A DNA stretch of 64,000 nucleotides from NCBI RefSeq assembly GCF_002234675.1, contig NC_019860.2, forward strand, positions 10,910,586 to 10,974,585, written 5' to 3'. Below the pieces are notes generated by a model. The model did not search any database. It saw nothing but the letters and a program-made list of their open reading frames with translations, and was not told the origin of the DNA. Every line of letters starts with the position of its first letter. Position 1 is the first letter of the stretch. The position numbers and the translations under genes are program-made. The DNA comes from Oryzias latipes (taxonomy: Eukaryota > Chordata > Actinopteri > Beloniformes > Adrianichthyidae). Shown one piece after another: positions 28,800 through 40,520 of the stretch.

Positions 28800-29335
28800 C
28801 TAGGGTCGGGCCTGCTCCATCTGCTGGTGCTGACTCCTGATCGCAAAGCGGCTCACGTGCACGGGGATCGGAACCACTATCTTGGGGTTCCGGGACGGCT
28901 CCCCGGACTTGTTGTTGACGTTTCCAGCTTTGACCCGTTTCCACTTGGCCCGCCGGTTCTGGAACCAGATCTTCACCTGCACTTCGCTCAGCTTGAGCGC
29001 GTGCGCGATCTGGGAGCGCTCCGTTAAGGACAGGTACTTCTTGCAGTGGAACTCCTTCTCCAGCTCCAGCAGCTGCTCGCTCGTGAACGCGGTCCTTCGC
29101 CGACGGTTCTTCCCGCCGCCAGAGCCGCCGCTCACCACGCCGCCGGAGCCACCACCCCCGCCAATCCCGGAGCCGTGCAGGTGCGGGCCGTCCTCCAGGC
29201 CGTCCCCGTCCTCCTTGTGGCCAACAGAGGTGAGGTTGTCATCGGAGCTGTAGTCCAGGTCGCTGTCCATGGAGAAACTCTCATCTTTGCGCGCGCACTC
29301 TTCATCCTTGGAGTCTTCCTTACTGTGAGCTCTGA
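28800..29335 (-). CDS. gbx2: gbx2 exon 2: homeodomain and C-terminus
   Basis: Read on the minus strand, the exon starts after TTACAG (29340-29336) and ends with TAG at 28802-28800. The first two bases complete a valine codon begun in exon 1. The product has an acidic serine-rich stretch ([13 protein letters not shown], residues 195-207), a glycine-rich linker (about 230-247), and the homeodomain at about 249-308 starting [20 protein letters not shown], with recognition helix [14 protein letters not shown] (glutamine at homeodomain position 50). The C-terminal block ([16 protein letters not shown] and [12 protein letters not shown]) is diagnostic of GBX2. The factor binds ATTA-type DNA and sets the midbrain-hindbrain boundary opposite Otx2. 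Neighbouring agap1 supports gbx2 over gbx1. Confidence 0.97.
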
Positions 29336-30214
29336 CTGTAAGGAAAAGAAGTGGAGTTGTTACTCTGAAGACAATCTAAACACTTTTCTAAAACATTTTC
29401 ATCTAAAAAAAAAGCATCACAATAAGTCCAATTAAATTCATTTTAAATATTCACTCATTAAAGTTTGAAAGTGTTTTTTCGCGGAACAAAAACTATTTTT
29501 TCGTTGAGTTTTGATTACAATTAAAGATCGTGAGCACATGTGTGTGCATGTGCGCGCGTACGTGTGTGTGTGTGTGGGGGGGGGGGGGGTCCTGTCCCGC
29601 GTCAATATCTATCATTGCATTCGTGGTAGGATTAGAGGGGATCAAAACGCGCTCCCCGGGGATTCAGTTTTCACGCGTAATTACGCACAGAGCTCGCGCG
29701 GCCTTCCTCGCCGCTCCATGCGCGTGTGCGCTTGTGAGTGTTTGTGCGTGGATTTGGGGAGTAGGCAGAGGTGGTCCCAAATAAAAGCGTGATGAAGAAG
29801 CAAATGCGTGCGCGTCAATATCTGATAAAAGTAAAATCCATAAAAATCAAACACGAAAATTTGGTTTTCTTTTTTAGTAAAACTTTTGGAAATTTGCACT
29901 GGTGTCATTAAATATTTATCTAAATAGTTGATAGCTAATTCTATTTTTAAATCTTGTAAAAATACGTTTTGTGCCCTTTTATACTTTGGGCCTTCTGCTG
30001 ATTAGAAACCATTCATCTTTATTTTTACGCGCGCCTTTGATGGAAAAGGTCTCATTTTAAACATAAAAACTATTAACGGTATTTTTTTTAACTTTTTTCC
30101 TTGTACACAGTAAAATGGAAGCAAAGGCCCTTATGACACAGAACTAGAATTCTTCAAAATTACAATTTTGCAGATATTACCGAGCACGCGCTTTTTGGCA
30201 AAGACCTCCCGTAC
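29336..30214 (-). other. gbx2: gbx2 intron
   Basis: This 879-bp intron has GT-AG ends on the minus strand (GTACGG donor, TTACAG acceptor), splitting a valine codon after its first base. It contains a TG microsatellite followed by a 14-G run near 29561-29589. No other exon is seen. Confidence 0.9.
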
Positions 30215-30731
30215 CTGTGGAAGCCTGCAGGGCCGTGTCCGTCTCGTGGAAAGCAGGCAGCGCGGCTTCCTTCCCCGTCAGGAAACTCTTCCCGTCCTCC
30301 GCGTCCGCGCGCAGCTCCTGCGCCTTGTCGAAAGCGGCGTGCAGCGCCTGCGCGCCGAACTTCCTCGCGGCCTCCTGGTGCTGCTGGGACGGGGAGAAGC
30401 CGCCGGGCAGCGAGGCCATGAGCGTGGAGGTGAGCGCCATGCCCTGCGTCAGCCCCTGCGCCAGGCTGGAGCAGAAGCCGCTCTGCAAGCTGGGCAGCGG
30501 CGCGTGCGGGTGGGGGCCCGCGGAGAGGGCCGGCTGCAAAGCCGGAGGGGGCGGCGGGGGCGGCTGGAGCACCACCGACCGGTACGGCATGAACATCGGG
30601 TACCCGGTGTACACGAAGTGTCCCGGGCTGGGCTGCGGGGGGCCCCCGATCAGAGAGTCGATGCTGAAGGCGGTGGTGCTTCCGAGTGGCCGCTGCATCA
30701 CCATGAAGGAGGGGCTGAACGCCGCGCTCAT
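30215..30731 (-). CDS. gbx2: gbx2 exon 1: N-terminal repression region
   Basis: The start codon is at 30731-30729; MSAAFSPSFMVMQRPLGSTT is the conserved N-terminus of GBX2, which fixes the start. Residues 22-29 (FSIDSLIG) form the eh1-like motif expected to recruit Groucho/TLE corepressors. A tyrosine/proline segment (HFVYTGYPMFMPYRSVVLQP) and a seven-proline run (about 57-63) follow, then an alanine/serine-rich part. The exon ends 517 nt in, before GTACGG, giving 350 codons of product with exon 2, close to the usual vertebrate length of about 340-350. The exon is very GC-rich, unlike the flanks, and produces several long but meaningless frames on the plus strand. Confidence 0.97.
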
Positions 30732-31310
30732 ATGAACGATCGCCGGAGCTCGGCGGAGGAGGCCGGGCGGGAGGCGCGGTGCTCCGGGGGAGCCGCGGGG
30801 GTCACCGGCTCTCTGCTGGAGCTCACAGAAGCTGCAGCTCGCTCAAGCATGCGCATTCCATCCGTGCGTGCGTGGGGAGAAAAGTTCCAAAAACATCAGA
30901 GGATCGCTCCATCACACACGAGCGCTCCGCGTGCGCGTCTCCAGACTGGACGGGTCCCGCGCGGCTCCACTTCCTCAGCGTCCCGCGTGTCAGGTGCGCA
31001 TTGAGTGTTCGTCCTCGGCCCACTCGGCGCGCGTCTGGAAACTGTTTTGGATTTAAATTGCGCTCCCCGACGTTTAATTGAGCTGGAGCCTCCGTCGGGG
31101 AGCCCCCTCCTCCTACCCGTGATTGGCGCACACGATGTGACGAGGCGGGGAAGGGGATGGGAGGGGGGCGCACGCAACTTAGGCGCACGAATCACTGAAA
31201 ACGAAGAACTGCCTATTTTTGCTAGCACAAAAAAATAAATAAAAAGAAAATCGAAGTTTGGGGCTCCAAACAGGCGCGCGCGCAGCTACATTAATGACGG
31301 ATTTCTCACA
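30732..31310 (-). promoter_or_regulatory. gbx2: gbx2 5' UTR and CpG-rich promoter region
   Basis: CpG-rich sequence continues from exon 1 to about 31310, then drops abruptly to AT-rich DNA. It contains TTTAATTGAGC and CTACATTAATGACGG words. I see no convincing TATA box in the right place on the minus strand, which fits a CpG-island promoter. The transcription start cannot be fixed. Confidence 0.55.
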
Positions 31311-33300
31311 GCAGCAGAGGGAGACTCATCCTCTCATAACCCAGACATGAATCTCATTTCTCTGGATCATTGTAGAGCAAATCACATTCACATGTTACTG
31401 ACATTTGAGTCAAACATTTTCAAGACTTATTTCATTTATTTAGTCTAAAAATGACAGAAAAAGCTATATTATAACATCATTAGTTTGTCATCATTTCTAA
31501 TGTTTCTGAACAACTTTAAAATGGTTTTAAAATACAAAACAGTTTAAGTTAAACATAAAGGGTTTTTCACATGTTTTCACAATACTCTAAAAACACAATC
31601 ATTGGCCCCTATCTGGCCCCGCCCACAGTCAGGTGAAGGGATCATGTTTTCGTGCATGTTTCAAATCCTAATTATTGTCATATGCATGCTTCTATTCTAA
31701 ACACTCTTTTTTTAATTTCAAGAACATGATTTTCCTTTTCCCCCCACCCAAAATAAATGACAACAACTCTATTGAAAAATGTTTTTTTAAATTAACCTAT
31801 AGTAATTGTGTTTTTTGCAACAATGAATATTTCATTTTTTAAATTAGATTATTGGTCTTAATTAAGAACCCTAATTTCTTGATTATGTTAATTACTGTTA
31901 TTGAAGGCTTTTAGATGTAATTGTTCATGTTGTTACCAAATAAAATATACTTCTTAAGCCAAATGCTATCAATAGAATAGAACAGAATAGAAAAGATCTA
32001 ATATCACACTGAGGAGATATTATCTTGTTACAATAGCTCAATTAAAACAGCAGATAGATAATAAAAAGCCCAAAAAAAAAACTAGTAACAATAAATATTC
32101 TCCAGTTTCTATGGAGTGTAGTCCACAGCTGCCAGGAAAAAACCTCAAGCTTGGTTATAAATCTTTTCAAAATCAAGCATTAATGGATTTAAGGAATTGA
32201 TTTTTGTGTGGTTAAAAATAGGTAAACAAATTAGTAATTTACGGTAATTCTTTTTGATCAGGTTATAGGAAAAAAAAGACCATAATACTGTGCTAACAAT
32301 GTACAGAAATAAAATAAAAACAATTTAAAGCACAGATTTGAATGTCTCAGATAATACTTTCAAACTAACATATTTACCTGTGGGTTTTTTTATTGTGCAT
32401 GCATGACTGTGGAAAAGGGATTAAGCTGCTTTAACCCATCATGCTTTTCAAAATTTGTAAACCCTTTTTTTTATTTTTCATTTGTTTTAACACACAATAG
32501 TAAATGTGCAAACAACTTGTATTACAAGTCACTTTGTACATTTTCTCATAACATTGTCGTCTATTGATGCAAATCTGCATCAAACCCTATCTGTTCCACA
32601 TTGATTGTAATTTAACAAGAAAAAACAAAAATGCTTTTTTTTTTTCACAGCTGGAAATAAATTCAGGTATCAAGGGGTTAAAGGGAAAACCTTTTTTAAA
32701 CAAATGTTATCATCAACCTCAACCAAGCCACAGTTACATTTAACTCTAGTGATTTATTTTGAAATTTTCACAGCATATTTTGTTTAAATTGACTGAAATC
32801 AATAAAAATAAAGAAAAATTAATGGAAAAAAAGATTGGAGTTTATAAAAATAAAAATAAAAAACATTAATGTGAACTAACAAGAGATAAATTATATATTA
32901 TATTTTGTCTGCCAAACAACAAGAGTTACCCACAACTTTTTTAACAGTGCTATTTTTGACTGTATTGTTTACAGTGAGGTCACGAGACCTGCTTGACTTT
33001 TAGTCAAAGTTTTCAGCAGCTGCAGCGATGGCAGATCCTCAGACCAGATGCTGTTTTCAAGACTCGGCGGTGACGATCTGTGGGCTCGCTCGGCGCGTTC
33101 AATCACAATGTTTGCTTGCGCTACAGCATCAAACGCCAAACTGATGAATCTGACCTTCTCATCAATTCAGGAGAAAGAAGAAGAAAAAAAAAACCCTGCG
33201 GCCTCAGCGAGCAACACATGACCTCTGACCTCATCCCCCCTCTATCTCCCTCTGTTGGGCTGAGTCAAGGGCATGCATGGATACCCCCCACCCCCACCTT
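31311..33300. other. AT-rich gene-free stretch upstream of gbx2
   Basis: I see no exon, no MITE with clear ends and no SINE here. It is dominated by A/T runs, with TTATTGTGCATGCATGACTG near 32389 and a GC-richer change after 32970. It may be plain intergenic DNA. Confidence 0.5.
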
Positions 33301-33329
33301 TTCCTCCCCCAGGGTCACTGGGACACGAT

Positions 33330-34060
33330 CTCATTAAAGCGGCCCTGAACTGCAACTGCAATGCAGACATTAAACAGCAGTATTTTTCAATTAGGGCTGA
33401 CAAATTCAATCAAAATTCCATAGATTAGGATGAAATGAGGCACGACTCATTTACAAGGGAATTTAATTGCACCGCCATTAGACAAATAGTGCAGCAGTCT
33501 CTGTCTCATTATCAATCATGCGGGGGCATCAATAGTAAAAGGTTGGAAGGCAGGGGAGGAGGCAGCGTCGGTGTGAGCGTCGGTGCCCGCGCATGGGGAG
33601 CGTGCACGTTCCAGCACTGCCACCAGCAGCTAATAAATACCCTCTTTTGTACTTATAAATTATCCAGTTTAATTAACAACATGGATTATGATTGGACTGT
33701 GATTTAATTAAACCTTTCCTGCATGCAAGACGAGCACCACCATCCATTATGGGTGGTGGTGGTGGTGGGGACTGAAGGTGTGGAGGGAGGAAGAGGAGGA
33801 GGGGGGGCACTCTAAATGGAGTATCCTCTAACATGAGCTGCTTACCTTGGAGAATGTAAGTTGCCGCAACAAGCAGCAATAATGGTCTGGAGAACGAGCG
33901 GAGAGCCAAACAGACGGAGGACCATGAACATCCCCAACAAGCCCGCCTCGCCTCCGAATGGCACAATCGGAGAGTTTGCGAGCATTACAGCCACATGCTG
34001 TAAAGTGGAGGGGTTGTGTCAGAAAACGCAATTACGACAAATACTTGTTTAGGATGCATC
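33330..34060. promoter_or_regulatory. candidate enhancer block upstream of gbx2
   Basis: Three non-repetitive sub-blocks (33335-33535, 33630-33730, 33850-34060) carry dense homeobox-type words: GTATTTTTCAATTAGG, GGGAATTTAATTGCACC, CATTATCAATCATGCGG, AGTTTAATTAACAACATGG, GTGATTTAATTAAACC. It lies 2.6-3.3 kb upstream of the gbx2 start. The density and the lack of repeats, in a repeat-rich neighbourhood, make it the strongest regulatory candidate in the window. Conservation was not tested. Confidence 0.4.
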
Positions 34061-34900
34061 ACAGCTGGGTGTCAGGCATGTTTTAGACGTCAGCTGCTGC
34101 TGAATTCTACATTTGATTGAAAAAACAAGGTACTTTAAGAAATGAATTTAAAAAAAGTTCAACTAAATGATAAATGATGGTTAACTCGGTGACATAAATA
34201 TGGCAAGCCGACAAGCTCATTTTTCTGCTCTTATCCAAATGTGTCAATTTGACCCATGCAGCAAGTGGGTCAAACCGCAAAAACCTGCCATTCTTGTGCC
34301 ATTCTTTACTTTGGTAAAACATTATAGTTTCTCACAGGGTTGTGGATACAATCACACAGATTTTAGCATCAAAGCGTGTGCGCCAAGTACCCGTTGCCCA
34401 AGAATTACGCTCCTCCACTTTCCTGTATGCAACATGTAGCCACTAAATGGCAGTGTGAGACAGAAAGCCGCATTTTTTCATGAAACATTTTCAAACCCTA
34501 TTACTCCAACTGAGAAAAAATAACAATTAAACCCATATAAAATAATAAGAAAACGTGCAACATTGAGGACAGAGCAGGCGTTATTTTCCAATAATTACAT
34601 ATCGCATGCACACTTAAGATGCAGCCCCTCCCCCCGAGGACAACCGTATGGATCAACCTCTGTACAGGTGCGTGTTAATGAGGCTTAATGAAAGCGTAAA
34701 TGTATGGATGAATGAATGAATGGAAGCTTTATTAATTCCGAGGGAAATTCAAAGGAGAAATACAGTGACAATCTTTCAAAACTCAAGGGAAATAGAACTT
34801 CAGTAGGATCTCTGAAGTAATTTAAAACCGAAACTTAAAGACAGAATCATTTTTGAAAATAAGAAAAAAGAAACACAAGGATTTTGTATTTTTGCAAAAC
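34061..34900. other. intergenic stretch, little recognisable
   Basis: No gene is seen. GGAAGCTTTATTAATTCCGAGGGAAATTC (34724-34752), after a GAAT microsatellite, is a common fish retroposon tail. Nothing else can be supported. Confidence 0.4.
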
Positions 34901-34904
34901 CGTT

Positions 34905-35425
34905 TATTTTTAAATAAGAAGCATTACAGAGCACACTGGATCATAAGGCACCATCAATGAACGGTCTATTTATGGACTTATTTCATGTTTAACTGAACTA
35001 TAAGGTGCATTAGTTGCAAGACAAAAGACTCAAAGATAAATCTGTCAGTCAGACAGAATTTATCAACAGTGTTTTCAATTAACTGTAGAACTTGTTTGTG
35101 ACACGCTACATTAGCCATGTTAGAAGCGGGATATAACCTTGTTTGCAACACCTAAGAAAAACAGACTGATACCAATAAAACAAATGTAACCGTGACTATG
35201 CTAACTCCCAAACTAGTAAGTAAAACGTAAATAAACACAGTCCGAAACCGCTACACGTTAGCCGTATTAGCATATTTACAACAACACCTAACCTTGTTTG
35301 CAGCTTGTAAAAAAAAACATACTGACATTTTGACAGAGGTCCGTGTACCGATAGCTCTCAAAATGACTTTGAAGACAACCAGAATTAATTATACATAAGG
35401 CACTTTAGATTATAAGGCGCACTGT
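34905..35425. repeat. ATAAGGCGCAC-type nonautonomous element
   Basis: It has the words GGATCATAAGGCACCATC at the left and AGATTATAAGGCGCACTG at the right, plus ACTATAAGGTGCATTAG internally, the vocabulary of the family whose better copy is at 19939-20560. The ends are worn. Confidence 0.5.
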
Positions 35426-35584
35426 TGTCATGACATTTGTCATGTCTGAAATAATGTATTCAAATATGAATACAACATTCTACATTAAAAGATACACATT
35501 TACCATAATTGTAAGTGAATTACTGTGAGAATTTGAGTGACAAGAAATGAGATATGCTTAAAGCTTTTAGATCAGGTAAATTCA

Positions 35585-35790
35585 CCTTATCTATCCATCT
35601 ACTCCCACTTATCTGGATCTAGTTCACAGAGGCAGAAATCTCAGTGGAAACCTCCTCCAGTTCTGCTGGGGGGACCCCAAGATTCTCCCAGGCCGACTTA
35701 GAGTCATAGTCCAGGGTCTTCCCTGGGGCCTTGTCCAGGAGGCATCAGAAAGAGATGCCCAAGATGCCTCAACTGGCCTTTTACAATGTG
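35585..35790. repeat. retroposon fragment
   Basis: TCCTCCAGTTCTGCTGGGG, GACCCCAAGATTCTCCCAGG and CCAGGGTCTTCCCTGGGG are phrases I know from degenerate fish LINE/SINE tails. Only about 200 bp remains and no frame is open. Confidence 0.4.
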
Positions 35791-36843
35791 GAGGAGCAGT
35801 GGCTTGTAACATGTGTGACTCCTTGGATTATTAAACCAATAGATAAAATTTTTTCCATGAATACTCCCAGATCCAGTGGTAGATTAACACTGTATAGGCA
35901 TTGGGACAAATGTCTATAGGGCATTTTAGGGGCCCCACAAACTAATGGAATTTCCAGATTTAGTCTGCTGTGCCATACAGGGCATCATGTGTGTCCGCTG
36001 TGAACTGGACTCATTGACCGTGATCACAACAGACAATGTCACCGTGAGGCGGACGAAACACAGAGTTGTGAAAATCAGTGTTTTCTGTGTTTTCTGTCCA
36101 GCATTGTGAATGAGGAGTTTATTCATGAGAGCAGTGTACATTTGAACTTATGATGACTCAGTGTTAACCTCAATAAAAGATACAAACTGTTTAACATGTT
36201 TGTCACCTTTAGACTTCAGTAATTCTAGATAGGCAGGTAAAAAATCAGTTCCTTTAGAAATAATGAGCAAAGTTAAAATTGCATAAAAAGCATCCATCCT
36301 TACAATAATCACTATCTAATCTGAAAAGAAGGTATTTTATTTTACCAAAAAAAGACCCAGTAGCCAACAGGCTCTAACTTCAAATCAATGAACAATGATG
36401 GTGTTTTGATTATTGGAGCTAAAAGGGGGTCAATTGATTGGCGGGTGAGGTCAGCCCTGCTAAACTAGTGGGGGTGGAGGTGGAGGGAGGGAGTTGCCTG
36501 ATTGAGTTTAGGTGACTGGTGGTAATGAGCAGAGTCAGGATTGATCATTGGTAACAAAAATCACCATCCTGATGAAAAAAAAAACAAAAAAAACACAAAT
36601 GAAAAATACTGACATACAAACTGATCATTAATGAACATCCTGCAATCAGATTATTCAAATGTTTTTAGGTTTTTATAATAGAAAATAATAACTTTGCTTA
36701 AGTTGAGAACAAAACCTGAGTTTGCATCCACATAATGTACAAAGCCAAATGAGTTGGGATGTGTTTTGTTCCACTTGAATTAGTTTCAGCAGTCACTGTC
36801 CAAAACAAGATCTTTGGTTTTATTTCAGAGCACGTTTAAGTAA

Positions 36844-37021
36844 CCGTTGTGCTATCCTAGGCACTTTAACGTTGGGAGTCTTCACTGGTGTCCATGTAAT
36901 CCATGTAATCCATGGACACCAGTGAAGATCACAAATCATTGAAAAAAAAGCTTCAGCGTACTGTCTAGTGGGTCTAGATGACCCAACTCCCAATGTTAAA
37001 GTGCCTAGGACATCACAAGGG
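36844..37021. mobile_element. foldback derivative of MITE family A
   Basis: Both ends carry the family's left terminus. The left reads CCGTTGTGCTATCCTAGGC; the right is its inverted form, GCCTAGGACATCACAAGGG. ATCCATGTAATCCATGGACACC marks the turning point, with CACTGGTGTCCATG mirrored by CCATGGACACCAGTG. The family's right arm (TCCACCTTTGTCATGG) is missing and part of the left arm copy is deleted. Confidence 0.8.
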
Positions 37022-37202
37022 TTACAGAGCTACATGGCGCTGGTTTTATTTTTTACGAGGCGCAAACAAGTTTGGGTATTATTGTAAATATGCTAAAGCA
37101 GCTGTAGCAGTGTCAGACTGTGGACCAAAGGGGGAGAAGTCAAAGCCAACCTACAAAAAACAAATTAAAGAAATGCACATATGCAAAACACAGACGGCAA
37201 AG

Positions 37203-37462
37203 ACGGCTGGGTAGCTCGGTTGGTAAGGTGGGAAGCTACCATGCAGGAAACCAGGGTTCGATTCCCGGAGGGGAATGAGCAATGGTACTGGGGGCAATTA
37301 CCATATCAATGGCGAGCAGTTAACATCACCCAGTGAGGGTCCTCAGGCAAGACCCTTAACGCTACTGCCTCCCGAGCGCGGTTTCGGCTGCAGCTCACCG
37401 CTCCCCAAGGGGATGGGTCAAATGCGGAGAAAGAATTTCCCTTCGTGGGATAAAATACAGTG

Positions 37463-37496
<34 letters not shown>
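37203..37496 (+). mobile_element. tRNA-derived SINE with poly(A) tail
   Basis: The head has a polymerase III A box (TAGCTCGGTTGG, 37212-37223) and B box (GGTTCGATTCC, 37255-37265) spaced as in a tRNA. The body has CAAGACCCTTAACGCTACTG and GGGGATGGGTCAAATGC, a phrase shared with the SINE at 45842. A run of about 28 A (37467-37495) closes it. The anticodon arm cannot fold convincingly, so it is not a tRNA gene. Confidence 0.85.
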
Positions 37497-37499
37497 AAG

Positions 37500-39915
37500 G
37501 AAAACCACAAAATGTAGTTCATTACTATTCCACTAGGGGCAGTACAAGGGCTTTTCCCTGCGCATTTCAAAATGGCCCCCTCCAGGAAATCCCCAAAAGA
37601 CTTTAAGCGGGAAAAAGTTTTGCTAATTTTCAAAACGTTATGGAAAGATTAACTCATCTATTGTTATTCATTTCTAAAATTAATCCTTGCTGCATTGAAG
37701 GAATGAACCATGTGTTGATTCACAATCCTTTATAATCATGTTTAAGATTTGTGGCTCAAATTTCAGACAGCAGCATCTTAAGCTAACATTGTTGCAAGCA
37801 AAGATTTACTAAATTATCCTACGAATCATAATTAATATCATCTATGTCTCATAAAAGAAAAAAATATATTTTTGTGGATTTCATCAAAGGATTTAAAAAA
37901 CATCTTAATTCCAAAAAGATCAAAATTTTCTGTCAAGTCTGATGTTGTGACTTTACAGGGTTAAGACAGGTATTTGTGCGTTATGGGGACACAGGTCTGA
38001 ATGGTGCTTTGTGGGGTCCCCCCTCATCATTAGACATCTCAAGTCAAAAACAAAGCTAAAAATCTACAATAGTTGGGACTTGATGGCTCATTTAAGTCTG
38101 TTTAAAGTTATTTTTCTGACAAATATATTTTATCACTAGAATGGCAGAAACGATTCCTAAATAGACCACGCAAATTAAAAGACATGTCTATTTACTATGG
38201 CATCCACTGTAACAAAATAAAAGATGAATCCCACAGTGCTTCCTGCCCCCTGTAGACCACTACAGAGTTCTGGAACAATCCACATGGAGCACCGTAGATT
38301 ATCTGTCCCATTGCAGCGATGTTTTCTGCTCGATGACAGCTTGGGGAGCTGAAGAAATGTATCAACCCTTCTTCGCGGTTTGACACAGTTTCACAGTCTG
38401 CTGCTGTGAACTGGACCTGAAAAGTCAGACAGATTGAATCGAGAAAAGCCCAGAGGAGTCAAGCAGGAGGGTCGCAGCCGGTTAAATACAGATCTGGGAG
38501 TTGAAGTGACAAAGAGGACTTTTATATTATTTTACTTGCTCATCATGGCCGAGCGCTGATGCTTTTTATTGACCTTTAAACATTTACCTGTAAATAAGAG
38601 AACTTCACTAAAGGCCATGTTTTCTGAGTATATTATATGTTGATTTAAATCTCAAAAATACCTTATAACTAGCTTTTTTTTATGCATACACTCTTGACCT
38701 GAGAATAAAATCAGAGCAGAGGGAGAGTCTGGAGTAATTTCAAATCGGCATGGTTCCACCTCCAGTGCCCGTCCTCAGGCAGCAGCCTCATTTACAACTA
38801 ATTACTAACAATGAGCTATTTGACTTGCAAACATGATGAATAAAAAATTACGAAAATTACTTCTTGAGGGTAAAGTAGGATGACAGACATTTACTTAAAA
38901 GAGGAGCTGTTGTGTTCAGCAGCGCCCTCTACTGTGTGTAGGCAGCATAGCCTCTTTTGTATTATCAGTTTAATGTGAAATTACCAGTAGGTTTTGTTTT
39001 TGAAGAGGAAATAGAAAGTCATTACCAAATTTAACTATATGTGTTTAGTTTTGTCTTATGCTGCTGTGATGAATTGTAGCTGTCTAGTTTGGGATAAAGG
39101 TTTTGGGTTGTTTTCATTTAAACAAAATGACCTTGTTGAAAAAAGGTGTATACCCTTTTTTTCCAGATCCATGGATTTAAAATTCTCTGAATTAAAACGG
39201 GTGCACTTACTGCTGTATATTTTTGGATAATCTGCTTTGTGTCCATTCTCTTTATTTTTCACAATTTATTGAAGTCAAACAGTCAGCTGGCGCCTTCTAA
39301 CACTGCAGGTGTGTTCACATAAATTAAAAATGAATGAATTCAAACACATTTACATTAACAGGGCTACATCAGCTCCACATAAAACAAAAGAGCTTGTGCT
39401 GCCATTGTTATTCGAATAGTAAATACAAGACCAAAAAACAGTACACAACCATAATCAGACCCAGCATTTTGGTGTGACCCCAGAAAACCTATGAAACATG
39501 TCTAAACAGCTTAAAATTGTCCGGAGCACAGGAAAGGAAAAAGAAAGAGATAAAGATTCATTAACTAAATGATGCATCATTCGTTGACAGCAGCTCAGCA
39601 AGTCCGTAGGACCACTACGAGCTGTCACAGGAACTGATTTTGGAGTTAGCGAGACCCATGCTAGCACTAACAAACTAGTTAAAGCTTAACTCAAATTTGT
39701 CAAATTTGTATTTTTAAATCCTATCTTGACGTGAAACAGGAAGAATGAAATGTTGCAGTTCCTACAGAGGACACTAGAGGCAGGTTGCAGAGCGATGCAA
39801 TTCTCCCTCGACTCCCATGTAAAAAAAGTTCAGCTTCAGATGTCAATTTAAACCATTCTAAACTCAGGTTTCTGTTGATTTTTTTCAAAATATCTTCCAC
39901 TTCTTGGGGTGACCA
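37500..39915. other. intergenic stretch without supported genes
   Basis: It is AT-rich with scattered repeat words (for example CAGCGCCCTCTACTG at 38920 and GGACACTAGAGGCAGG near 39768). No coding frame has recognisable homology, and no splice pattern is visible. Confidence 0.45.
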
Positions 39916-39925
39916 TGGTGTAGAC

Positions 39926-40342
39926 CACATGTGTCAAAGTCAAGGCCCGCGGGCCAAATGTCAGTTTCTGTGGCCCGCGAGAGCATAAAAGTTTTTAATT
40001 TCTTAAAATAAAAAATAAAAATTGGTGTGTATTTATTCATATTTAGAGGGAATTGGACTTGAAATATTGGATTAGGCAACTATACATTAGGACTTAAACA
40101 CTGTCCATATAACATAACCTGAGAGAATCAAGTTTAAAAGGATTTCTGTTACAGGAACAAGAAAACATGTTTTTTTATGCAACTGTAATTGTCACTTTAA
40201 AAATTTATAATAAATAAATGAGTTATTTAACATTAAGGAGTGGTTAAGTTTATTTTAGTTACATGTATAAGTCATAACTGGCCCATTGAGGACAACCACT
40301 CTGCTGATGTGGCCCTCTGTGAAAATGAGTTTGACACCCCTG
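39926..40342. mobile_element. hAT-like MITE (GTGTCAAA ends)
   Basis: The left end CACATGTGTCAAAGTCAAGG and right end, read in reverse, CAGGGGTGTCAAACTCATTT are inverted repeats. CAAGGCCCGCGGGCC lies just inside the left end, and GATGTGGCCCTC just inside the right. The flanks GTGTAGAC (39918) and GTGTAAAG (40343) are a decayed 8-bp target duplication. The interior is AT-rich and noncoding. Confidence 0.75.
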
Positions 40343-40344
40343 GT

Positions 40345-40520
40345 GTAAAGGGTCGACCGGCTGACCTTTGATGTAAAGGTCACTGGTTCAGTTCCCACTA
40401 AGGCTGTGTTGAAGTGTTCTTAGCAAGATCCTGAACTCCACACTGCCCGTCATGGTCCGGCAGGAAAACAATTCCACCGTCACCATGAAGAAAGGTGAAT
40501 GTCCCTCTGCCCCTCTCTCC
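40345..40520 (+). repeat. probable tRNA-derived SINE fragment
   Basis: It contains a B-box-like CTGGTTCAGTTCCCACT and a following TGTTCTTAGCAAGATCCTGAAC phrase, common after fish SINE heads. The A box is not clear because the hAT-like element ends immediately to the left. Confidence 0.5.

Noticed and set aside
28882..29435. Two plus-strand frames over the gbx2 homeobox exon
   Set aside because: Antisense shadows of the homeodomain exon; poly-serine and poly-proline come from the glycine-linker codons.
30168..31004. 278-codon frame on the plus strand across gbx2 exon 1
   Set aside because: It is the antisense shadow of a very GC-rich exon; arginine/glycine-rich text without homology, while the minus strand gives a clear Gbx2 N-terminus.
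37203..37275. Genuine tRNA gene
   Set aside because: A and B boxes are present, but the head continues into a SINE body and poly(A) tail, and the cloverleaf does not close.
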